This document shows positions 1-5,030 of a stretch of 18,313 nt of DNA, piece after piece. The position numbers were made by a program, and so were the translations under genes. The notes beneath the pieces are model-generated. The model was not told the DNA's origin. It saw only the letters and a program-made list of their open reading frames with translations, and ran no database searches. Each line of letters opens with the position of its first letter. Within the stretch, counting starts at the first letter, position 1. Location: NCBI GenBank assembly GCA_020847775.1, contig JADLBI010000220.1:1-18313 (forward strand), in the 5' to 3' direction. Source of the DNA: Opitutaceae bacterium (GTDB taxonomy: Bacteria; Verrucomicrobiota; Verrucomicrobiia; Opitutales; Opitutaceae).

Positions 1-570
1 CTTCTTGACGATGCGCATGCCGCGACCGCCGCCACCGAAGGCGGCCTTGATGATGAGCGGGAAGCCGATCTCCTTCGCGATTTTCATCGCGGCCTTGCGA
101 TCGGTCACCGGCTCCTCGGTGCCGGGCAACACCGGCACGTTGATCTTTTTGGCCAGCGCGCGCGCGGCGGTCTTGTCCCCCATCATTTCGAGCAGCTCGG
201 GCCGCGGGCCGACAAACGCGATGCCGGCCTCGGCGCAGGCGCGCGCGAAGTCGGCGTTCTCCGACAGAAAACCGTAACCAGGGTGAATCGCGCTCACACC
301 TTTTTCCTTCGCGGTGCCGATGATGCCCGGGATGTCGAGATAGGCCGCCACCGGGCCCTTGCCGTGGCCGACCTGATACGCTTCATCGGCCTTGTAACGG
401 TGGATGCAAAAGCGGTCTTCCTCGGCGTAAACCGCCACGGTGCGAAGCCCGAGCTCGGTGCCGGCCCGGAAGATACGCACCGCGATTTCCGCGCGGTTGG
501 CCGCCATGATTTTGGTGAAGGGGGGCAACAGTTCGACCGCTGCGGTGGATTGGGATTTGCGCGCTGACAT
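1..570 (-). CDS. pyc: Pyruvate carboxylase, N-terminal part (biotin carboxylase domain), cut by window edge
   Basis: Only the first 190 residues are visible; the gene runs off the left edge. The product would carry out ATP-dependent carboxylation of biotin and then of pyruvate to oxaloacetate (anaplerosis) in the cytoplasm. Visible are the biotin carboxylase N-terminal domain (IMAANRAEIAVRIFRA at 21-36, HPGYGFLSEN at 96-105), GDKTAAR at 131-137 and the glycine-rich ATP-grasp loop GGGGRGM at 179-185. The stretches EDRFCIHRYKADEAYQVG and GKGPVAAYLDI resemble pyruvate carboxylase more than stand-alone AccC, which is why I prefer pyc; the carboxyltransferase and biotinyl domains needed to prove it lie outside. 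The start is the ATG at 570, preceded by no clear Shine-Dalgarno. About 14 residues of extra N-terminus precede the conserved domain. It is divergent from the haem-binding gene at 697. Confidence 0.88.
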   Translation of the reverse strand, partial: MSARKSQSTAAVELLPPFTKIMAANRAEIAVRIFRAGTELGLRTVAVYAEEDRFCIHRYKADEAYQVGHGKGPVAAYLDIPGIIGTAKEKGVSAIHPGYGFLSENADFARACAEAGIAFVGPRPELLEMMGDKTAARALAKKINVPVLPGTEEPVTDRKAAMKIAKEIGFPLIIKAAFGGGGRGMRIVKK

Positions 571-696
571 TTGGGACGAAGGGCCGTTGTAAGGACTATC
601 CCACCGCGCGCCAAGGAGAACCGGCGAATTATGTCATCTTTCCGCCGCCGAGCGGGGCTTGCCTAGTTCCGGCGCCCACCCAATCTCTGCCAACGC

Positions 697-1161
697 ATGA
701 GACACCTAAAGGCCCTGCTTGCTCTTTTGATCGTAGCCTTGGTGTTCATCCAATTCATCCGCCCGGATAAAAACCTATACTCTGCCGCCCCGGGCCCAGA
801 CGATCTGCTGGTGATGCACCCACCGTCGGCCGCGGTGCGCGACACGCTCCAACGCGCGTGTTATGACTGCCACTCGAACCATACCCGCTACCCCTGGTAT
901 GCGGAAATCCAGCCGCTCGCCTGGTGGCTCGATCGCCACATCCGCGACGGCAAAGAACACCTCAATTTCTCCCAATTCGGCCGCTACACCCCCAAGCGCC
1001 AATTGTCCAAACTCGACGACCTGATCGGCGCGATCGAAGACGGCACCATGCCCCTTACTTCCTACCAATTTCTCCACGCCGACGCGCGTCTTTCGGCTGC
1101 GGATATTGACTTGCTCGTGGCTTGGGTCGAGGACGTGCAGGATCAGATTTCCGAGCCCTGA
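697..1161 (+). CDS. Haem-binding domain protein (Haem_bd family), membrane-anchored mono-haem cytochrome-like
   Basis: 154 residues. An N-terminal hydrophobic segment (residues 5-20) can act as a signal anchor or uncleaved signal peptide, placing the rest outside the cytoplasmic membrane. A single CxxCH haem c attachment site, CYDCH, lies at 55-59, followed by SNHTRYPWY and IQPLAWWLDRHIRDGKEHLNF, which is the signature of the Haem_bd family (PF14376 by my recollection). M118 in DGTMPLTSY is the likely distal haem ligand. The length fits the family. The physiological partner is not shown by the sequence; related proteins are usually annotated only as haem-binding. The stop codon is 7 bp before the next gene, so the two are probably co-transcribed. 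Confidence 0.88.
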   Translation: MRHLKALLALLIVALVFIQFIRPDKNLYSAAPGPDDLLVMHPPSAAVRDTLQRACYDCHSNHTRYPWYAEIQPLAWWLDRHIRDGKEHLNFSQFGRYTPKRQLSKLDDLIGAIEDGTMPLTSYQFLHADARLSAADIDLLVAWVEDVQDQISEP

Positions 1162-1168
1162 ACACTCC

Positions 1169-2245
1169 ATGAGCAACCCCACCCTGCGTTACGCCGTCAT
1201 CGGCGCCGGCGGCATCTCCGCCATGCACCTCAATGCCATCGCCACCCAGCCCGGGGTCGAGGTCGTCGGCATCAGCGATCCCGCCGATCCCGCGAAATGG
1301 CGCACGCCGGACGGCTACGGCCACGCGCCGAAATTCACCGATCCGGAAAAGCTGCTGCGCGAGACGAAGCCCGACCTCGTCTCGATCTGCACGCCCAACA
1401 AATTCCACTGCGAACTCACGCTGCTTGCCCTCGCCCACGGCGCGCACGTCGCCTGCGAAAAACCCATGGCGATGACGCTCTCCGAGGCCGATGCGATGGA
1501 GGCCGCCCGCGCCAAGGCCGGCAAACACGGCGCGATCAATTTTTCCTACCGCAACGTCGCCGCGTTTCGCTTCGCGCGCGAACTCATCGCCCGCGGCGAT
1601 CTCGGCAAGGTGCTCCGCGTGAATTGCGTTTACCTGCAAAGCTTCCTCGGCGCGACCGCCACACCCTACTCGTGGCGCAATGACCTCGCGCTCGCCGGCT
1701 TCGGCGCGCTCGGCGATCTCGGCGTGCACATGCTCGACGGCGTGAGCTTCATCACCGGGCTCGATTACCAACGCGTCGTCGGCCTCGCGCAAACGCTCAT
1801 CCCGGAAAAACCCGACGCCGCCGGAAAGATCCAGCGCGTGACCACCGACACCAACGCCGCGTGGCTCAGCGAACTCACCGGCGGTGTGATCGCCAATTTC
1901 GAGACCTCACAGGTCGCGCCTGGCTACGGCAATTATTTCCGCATCGAAGTCTCCGGCGACGCCGGCACGCTCGCCGTGCTTTCGGATGAAACCGATGCCC
2001 TCTGGCTGCGCGCCGGCCCAACACTCACGCGCTACGCCACATGGAAAACCGATCTGCCCAAGCAGGCGTTGCCCACGGATTTCATGAGCGGTTTCAAACC
2101 CGTCACGCCCGGCGGCATCGTCCGCGCCATCCGCGGCGAAGCGAATGCGGAATACCCGAGCTTCGCCGACGGCCTCTGCGCCCAACGCATGCTCGACGCC
2201 ATCGGCCGCTCCATGCAGTCAAACGCGTGGGAAACCATTGGCTAA
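1169..2245 (+). CDS. Gfo/Idh/MocA family NAD(P)-dependent oxidoreductase
   Basis: 358 residues from the ATG at 1169; a longer reading frame exists upstream but would overlap the preceding gene. The N-terminal Rossmann fold starts with YAVIGAGGIS (8-17, dinucleotide loop). CEKPMA at 96-101 is the family EKP motif with the catalytic lysine K98. GDLGVHMLD at 182-190 supplies the Asp/His pair (D184, H187) typical of sugar or inositol dehydrogenases. The C-terminal half is the alpha/beta GFO_IDH_MocA substrate domain. The substrate cannot be read from the sequence; family members oxidise or reduce sugars, inositols or sugar derivatives. It lies 7 bp after the haem protein gene. A REP palindrome starts 4 bp after its stop codon. 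Confidence 0.9.
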   Translation: MSNPTLRYAVIGAGGISAMHLNAIATQPGVEVVGISDPADPAKWRTPDGYGHAPKFTDPEKLLRETKPDLVSICTPNKFHCELTLLALAHGAHVACEKPMAMTLSEADAMEAARAKAGKHGAINFSYRNVAAFRFARELIARGDLGKVLRVNCVYLQSFLGATATPYSWRNDLALAGFGALGDLGVHMLDGVSFITGLDYQRVVGLAQTLIPEKPDAAGKIQRVTTDTNAAWLSELTGGVIANFETSQVAPGYGNYFRIEVSGDAGTLAVLSDETDALWLRAGPTLTRYATWKTDLPKQALPTDFMSGFKPVTPGGIVRAIRGEANAEYPSFADGLCAQRMLDAIGRSMQSNAWETIG

Positions 2246-2249
2246 ACAA

Positions 2250-2276
2250 GTAGGGACGGTTGTCCCCAACCGCCCT
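2250..2276 (+). repeat. REP-like palindrome, GTAG foot (locus 1, copy a)
   Basis: Begins GTAGGGACGGTT, has loop GTCCCC and closes AACCGCCCT. The stem is CGGTT/AACCG plus flanking G:C pairs with one A/C mismatch. Copies with the same design are at 2296-2323, 11023-11049, 11062-11088 and 11570-11597. The GTAG foot followed by an imperfect hairpin is the known architecture of REPs mobilised by RAYT transposases. It starts 4 bp after the oxidoreductase stop. Confidence 0.8.
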
Positions 2277-2295
2277 CGTGCATGATTCGCAAACC

Positions 2296-2323
2296 AAGGG
2301 CCGTTAAGGATAACGGCCCCTAC
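2296..2323 (-). repeat. REP-like palindrome, GTAG foot (locus 1, copy b, inverted)
   Basis: On the minus strand it reads GTAGGGGCCGTTATCC and then TTAACGGCCCTT. With copy a it forms an inverted (BIME-like) pair separated by 19 bp. The spacer contains CATGATTCGCAAACC (2281-2295), matching 14 of 15 bases at the 3' end of the RAYT gene (11104-11118). Compared with the copy at 11062, two stem positions are exchanged on both sides, so pairing is kept. Confidence 0.8.
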
Positions 2324-2359
2324 CCAAATCCAACGGCGGGAACGGCCCCCGGCCTGAGA

Positions 2360-2438
2360 TTTCACCCAAAGGCTGCAAAGGAAGCGCCGTGAGGATACCC
2401 GGCTTGGGTCTTTGTGCTCTTTGCGTGCTTGGTGTAAA
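2360..2438. repeat. Imperfect inverted repeat of CAAAG-rich type
   Basis: The left arm, from 2360, contains TTTCACCCAAAGGC and GCAAAGGA. The right arm, ending at 2438, contains TCTTTGTG, CTCTTTGCG and CTTGGTGTAAA. In reverse complement the right arm resembles the left with gaps. Nothing coding is evident. It may be a degenerate palindromic element or a weak terminator region. Confidence 0.35.
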
Positions 2439-2451
2439 AATATCGAAACAG

Positions 2452-2519
2452 AAAAAAGCCCGAGCCTCCGGGCAGCCGGCCGGAATTTTATCATCGGCCA
2501 TGGCTCCCGGAGGTCGGGC
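2452..2519 (-). terminator. Intrinsic terminator with long loop, minus strand
   Basis: Read on the minus strand, arm GCCCGACCTCCGGG (2519-2506) pairs with CCCGGAGGCTCGGGC (2472-2458) with one bulge, followed at once by six T (2457-2452). The loop is 33 nt and contains a short internal CCGGCCGG. Position and strand fit termination of the transcript carrying the sigma factor and the 70-aa reading frame. Confidence 0.7.
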
Positions 2520-2531
2520 TTGGACAAGACA

Positions 2532-2744
2532 TCACTCCCACTCGTCGTAGAACTGCGCGGCAGTCCGTGTGCGTTTGCGCACGACCAGCGGGTAGCCCGA
2601 GAGCTGCGAGCCGACCCACACGGGCACGACTCGCGTCTCATCTTGGACCAGCCCCCGTTGATGGCGCGCAGCGCGCGGCCATCGTCGGAGAGGGGAGAGA
2701 ATTTTTCGGAAGAGCAGAAACGGTTTCACAATAGGATAAAACAT
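2532..2744 (-). CDS. Possible small protein, 70 aa, unknown
   Basis: A reading frame of 70 residues from the ATG at 2744, ending 12 bp before a strong minus-strand terminator. I do not recognise the family. The C-terminal half (residues ~32-70, including VPVWVGSQLSGYPLVV and AAQFYDEWE) has protein-like composition, while the N-terminal half is basic and less convincing. An alternative frame over 2640-2700 also looks protein-like, so a frameshifted remnant is possible. No clear ribosome site. It lies 110 bp downstream of the sigma factor gene on the same strand, with a 17-bp palindrome in between. It could be a regulator or partner of that sigma factor, but nothing in the sequence shows this. 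Confidence 0.3.
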   Translation of the reverse strand: MFYPIVKPFLLFRKILSPLRRWPRAARHQRGLVQDETRVVPVWVGSQLSGYPLVVRKRTRTAAQFYDEWE

Positions 2745-2790
2745 GGGTGATAAATTTTCCGTCCCATCCCACCGGCACGCCACGCCCAAC

Positions 2791-2807
2791 TGTTCGTAAT
2801 ACGAACA
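2791..2807. promoter_or_regulatory. Perfect 17-bp palindrome, candidate operator
   Basis: TGTTCGTAATACGAACA has two 8-bp arms around a single central A. It is 47 bp upstream of the ATG of the 70-aa reading frame (minus strand) and 48 bp after the sigma factor stop, which is a promoter-like place for an operator. The outer TGTTC/GAACA half-sites resemble the LexA half-sites I recall for Verrucomicrobia, but the spacer here is 7 and not 4. Confidence 0.4.
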
Positions 2808-2854
2808 TTGGCGCAGGACGGACGGCGGGATGGGCCGGGTTGATTTTGCTTTGA

Positions 2855-3565
2855 TCAGCGCCGGGCCAGCAGGGACTGCCACAGCGCAAGGACGATGAAG
2901 TCGGCGCGCAGGAGCTTCTCGCCGGCCACGCGAATCTGGCGGGCCCGCTCACGCGAGACGCCGAGATCGACGGCAATTTCGTCGAGCGTCGCGCCATCGA
3001 GATGATAGCGCCGCACGACGAAAGCCTGCTTCGACGGCAAGCGGCTGAGCGCGGCCTGCACGGATGACGCGGTGTCGTCGCGCGCGGCCGATTCCGCCGG
3101 ACAAGCGGCCTGCGGGTCGGGCAGCTCGAGCCGCATGCCGTCGGCCGCGCCATCGAGTGGAATCTCGTTAAGCGTCGCAAAACGGTTGGCCTCGCGCACG
3201 GCACCGATCGTGAGACCGGTCTCGGCGGCGACTTCGAAATCAGCCGGTTCGCGGCCAAGCCGGCCGGTGAGTTCGGTGATCGCGCGGCTGACGGTTTTCA
3301 CGCGGCGGCGCGTCCGGCGCGAGAGCGGGTCCTGTCGGCGGAGTTCGTCGAGCATGGCACCGCGCACGCGCGTGTGGCAGTAAGGCTGGGCCTCGTGCGT
3401 CGGTCCGTCGAAACGCATCAGCGCCTCGACGAGCGCGACTTTGCCCGCGCTGGCGAGGTCTTCACGGGAGACATGCGCGGGCAAGCGGCGACCGAGTTGC
3501 CGGAGCGCGACTTCCACGACGGAAAGCGTGTTTAATAAAGGTGTATCAGTAGGTGTTGATGTCAT
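2855..3565 (-). CDS. RNA polymerase sigma factor, sigma-70 family, FliA/WhiG-like
   Basis: 236 residues. Region 2 is visible at ~34-80 (REDLASAGKVALVEALMRFD, then YCHTRVRGAMLDELRRQDPLSRRTRR, the FliA/WhiG hallmark at the region 2/3 junction). Region 3 follows at ~88-135. Region 4 has a helix-turn-helix at ~193-219 (LDEIAVDLGVSRERARQIR) that would contact the -35 element. The length is typical of sigma-28-type factors (~230-260). No flagellar or chemotaxis genes are nearby, so the regulon cannot be inferred. The ATG at 3565 is preceded by a run of five C and a G-rich segment that can form a hairpin abutting the start codon. A terminator separates it from the 47-aa frame upstream. Confidence 0.9.
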   Translation of the reverse strand: MTSTPTDTPLLNTLSVVEVALRQLGRRLPAHVSREDLASAGKVALVEALMRFDGPTHEAQPYCHTRVRGAMLDELRRQDPLSRRTRRRVKTVSRAITELTGRLGREPADFEVAAETGLTIGAVREANRFATLNEIPLDGAADGMRLELPDPQAACPAESAARDDTASSVQAALSRLPSKQAFVVRRYHLDGATLDEIAVDLGVSRERARQIRVAGEKLLRADFIVLALWQSLLARR

Positions 3566-3590
3566 GGGGGCCTGGTGTTGGGGGTCCCCC
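3566..3590 (-). promoter_or_regulatory. Hairpin in the sigma factor leader, touching the start codon
   Basis: In the minus-strand RNA, GGGGG (3590-3586) can pair with CCCCC (3570-3566), which directly precedes the ATG at 3565, with a 15-nt loop that carries a second CCCCC run (3584-3580). The G-run could also shift onto that second run only partially, because the gap is one base. This could mask translation initiation; it is an inference from pairing alone. Confidence 0.3.
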
Positions 3591-3611
3591 GGAAGCGGCC
3601 TCTGCGGATAA

Positions 3612-3641
3612 CAAAAAACCCACTTCCGGGCGGAAGTGGGT
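3612..3641 (-). terminator. Intrinsic terminator, minus strand
   Basis: On the minus strand a perfect 10-bp stem, ACCCACTTCC/GGAAGTGGGT with loop GCCC, is followed by TTTTTTGT. This is a textbook Rho-independent terminator for a short transcript coming from ~3810 and it insulates the sigma factor gene. It implies that the 3668-3811 region is transcribed as its own unit. Confidence 0.85.
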
Positions 3642-3667
3642 CGGCGGCTTAAAACAGTTAACGCGGC

Positions 3668-3811
3668 TTAATAGACACCACTTCCAGATTGGCGATTCCA
3701 GCCGGCATTGATGACGGCGGAAAACGTCTCACGACGATCGGAACGAACGGCCATGCTGAGACGTTCCGCGGTCGGGCGGACGGCTTTGCAGACATGGAGT
3801 TGGTCCTTCAT
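3668..3811 (-). CDS. Possible small protein, 47 aa, basic, unknown
   Basis: The ATG at 3811 to TAA at 3668 encodes 47 residues, beginning MKDQLHVCKAVRPTAERLSM and ending in SGSGVY. It is rich in Arg and Ser and has no hydrophobic segment, so it should be cytosolic. I do not recognise it. Support comes from the strong terminator 27 bp after its stop codon, which shows that something on this strand is transcribed here. No good Shine-Dalgarno is present. A small RNA occupying the same unit is an equal possibility. Confidence 0.4.
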   Translation of the reverse strand: MKDQLHVCKAVRPTAERLSMAVRSDRRETFSAVINAGWNRQSGSGVY

Positions 3812-4104
3812 CAAATAAGTGGTGACGCCTCGTGATACGGCTCCCGGGCCGGGGAAATCAAGGCCGGCGGCAAACTTTTTTCATGATCTGAAATACCCTT
3901 CCCCGCCCTCACGCACTCGCCCTGACGCTTTTGTCACGTATCACGCCCGTAAAAAGTGACATTGGCTTGATCATCCCGCGACTCCCGTTCGCGGCCCGCG
4001 CCAATAAGCGGTGTCATCTATTAAATGACACTGGTGGAGGGGTGCGCATGGCGGGCGGGCGGTTGGGGTTCGCTTTTCGGGTTAATTGGCGTAGGCTTGC
4101 CCGC
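3812..4104. other. Intergenic region with inverted repeats, between divergent units
   Basis: No convincing gene. CGTGATACG at 3831-3839 recurs as its reverse complement CGTATCACG at 3937-3945. AGTGACATTGG (~3956) and AATGACACTGG (~4024) are near-identical direct repeats. Arms GTGTCAT/ATGACAC form a hairpin at 4011-4031. The region must hold promoters for the 47-aa unit (minus) and the DUF2007-type gene (plus), but I could not pick -35/-10 boxes with confidence. Confidence 0.4.
4011..4031. promoter_or_regulatory. Palindrome upstream of the DUF2007-type gene, candidate operator
   Basis: Seven-base arms GTGTCAT and ATGACAC flank a 7-base AT-rich centre. It ends 73 bp before the start codon at 4105. 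It could be a repressor site or part of an mRNA leader hairpin; the sequence does not decide. Confidence 0.3.
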
Positions 4105-4311
4105 ATGAAAACCGTCGCCGCCTGCAACAGCCTCGACGAGGCGCTCTTGTTGAAATCGCTCCTCGAGGGTAGCGGCATCGCCGCAACCGTGCCGGACGAA
4201 CATGCCGCGCACATCGCCCCGCCGTATGTGCTGGTCAACGGCGTGCGCGTGCAGGTGCCGGACGAAGACGAGGCGGACGCGCGCGCCATTCTCGCCTCGG
4301 GGCAGTCGTGA
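4105..4311 (+). CDS. DUF2007-type putative signal-transducing protein, 68 aa
   Basis: 68 residues from the ATG at 4105; the open frame continues upstream, but the family begins at this Met (MKTVAACNSLDEALLLKSLL). The pattern is one early beta strand, an alpha helix (SLDEALLLKSLLEGSGI), DEHAA, then VLVNGVRVQVPDEDEADARAIL, which matches the DUF2007 fold (PF09413 by recollection), a small ferredoxin-like alpha/beta domain related to PII-type signalling proteins. The molecular role of the family is not established. It lies 48 bp before the lipoprotein gene on the same strand and may be co-transcribed with it. Confidence 0.75.
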   Translation: MKTVAACNSLDEALLLKSLLEGSGIAATVPDEHAAHIAPPYVLVNGVRVQVPDEDEADARAILASGQS

Positions 4312-4359
4312 CTTGCACTGGTGCCGATGCGCGCCACGGTTTGCCCAACCCACCCAGTG

Positions 4360-5004
4360 ATGAAATCTTTATTACCCTGGTTGTTCCTCGGCGTCCTGCT
4401 CTCCGGCTGCTCCTCGGCCTACTACGGCGCGATGGAAAAAATCGGCTTCGCCAAACGCGACATTCTGGTTGATCGCGTCGAAGCCGCCCAAGGCGCGCAA
4501 GAAGAAGCCAAGGCGCAATTCGCCAGCGCGCTCGAGGCGTTTCTCGCCGTGGCCAAAGTGGACGGCGGCGAGCTCAAGGCGAAATACGACCAGCTCAATT
4601 CGCAGCTCAAGGATTGCGAATCGCGCGCCAGCGACGTGCACAACCGCATCGCCGCGATCGACGATGTGGCGCAGGCGCTGTTCGACGAATGGGGCAACGA
4701 GCTCGCGCTCTACCACAGCGTTGAACTGCGCGCGCAAAGCCAGCGGCAGCTCGGCGCGACCCGGCAGCGCTACGCCCAGCTCATGACCGCGATGCGCGCC
4801 GCCGCCGCGCGCATGGAGCCGATTCTGGTGAGCTTTCGCGACCAAGTGCTCTTCCTGAAACACAACCTCAACGCGCAGGCCCTGCGCTCGCTCGACTCGA
4901 CCTCGCGCGCCCTGCGGGGCGACATCGCCAACCTCATTCGCGACATGGAAAAATCCATTCGCGAGGCCGATGCGTTCATCCGCGAAATGAAAAGCGTGCA
5001 ATAA
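4360..5004 (+). CDS. Lipoprotein of DUF2959 type, coiled coil
   Basis: 214 residues. The signal peptide MKSLLPWLFLGVLLSGC ends in the lipobox LSGC with Cys17 as the lipidation site, so the product should be anchored in a membrane on the periplasmic side. The mature part starts SSAYYGAMEKIGFAKRDILVDRVEAAQ, characteristic of DUF2959 proteins (PF11172 by recollection), and is almost wholly helical with heptad-like runs (residues ~35-110 and ~120-210). Function unknown. The start was chosen at the ATG just before the signal peptide; a longer frame from 4321 would put 13 polar residues in front of it. The S9 peptidase gene follows after 26 bp. Confidence 0.85.
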   Translation: MKSLLPWLFLGVLLSGCSSAYYGAMEKIGFAKRDILVDRVEAAQGAQEEAKAQFASALEAFLAVAKVDGGELKAKYDQLNSQLKDCESRASDVHNRIAAIDDVAQALFDEWGNELALYHSVELRAQSQRQLGATRQRYAQLMTAMRAAAARMEPILVSFRDQVLFLKHNLNAQALRSLDSTSRALRGDIANLIRDMEKSIREADAFIREMKSVQ

Positions 5005-5030
5005 GCCCGGCGGGCGTTTCCCTTCGGCTC

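Noticed and set aside
1055..1792. 245-codon minus-strand frame opposite the oxidoreductase gene
   Set aside because: Shadow of a well-supported Gfo/Idh/MocA gene; no domain seen.
2304..2501. 65-codon minus-strand frame starting inside the long-loop terminator
   Set aside because: It runs through a terminator and the CAAAG-rich repeat and ends in REP DNA; its start lies in the terminator loop.
2791..2807. LexA (SOS) box
   Set aside because: The half-sites TGTTC/GAACA fit what I recall for Verrucomicrobia, but the spacer is 7 instead of 4 and no SOS gene is adjacent. Kept only as a palindrome of unknown use.
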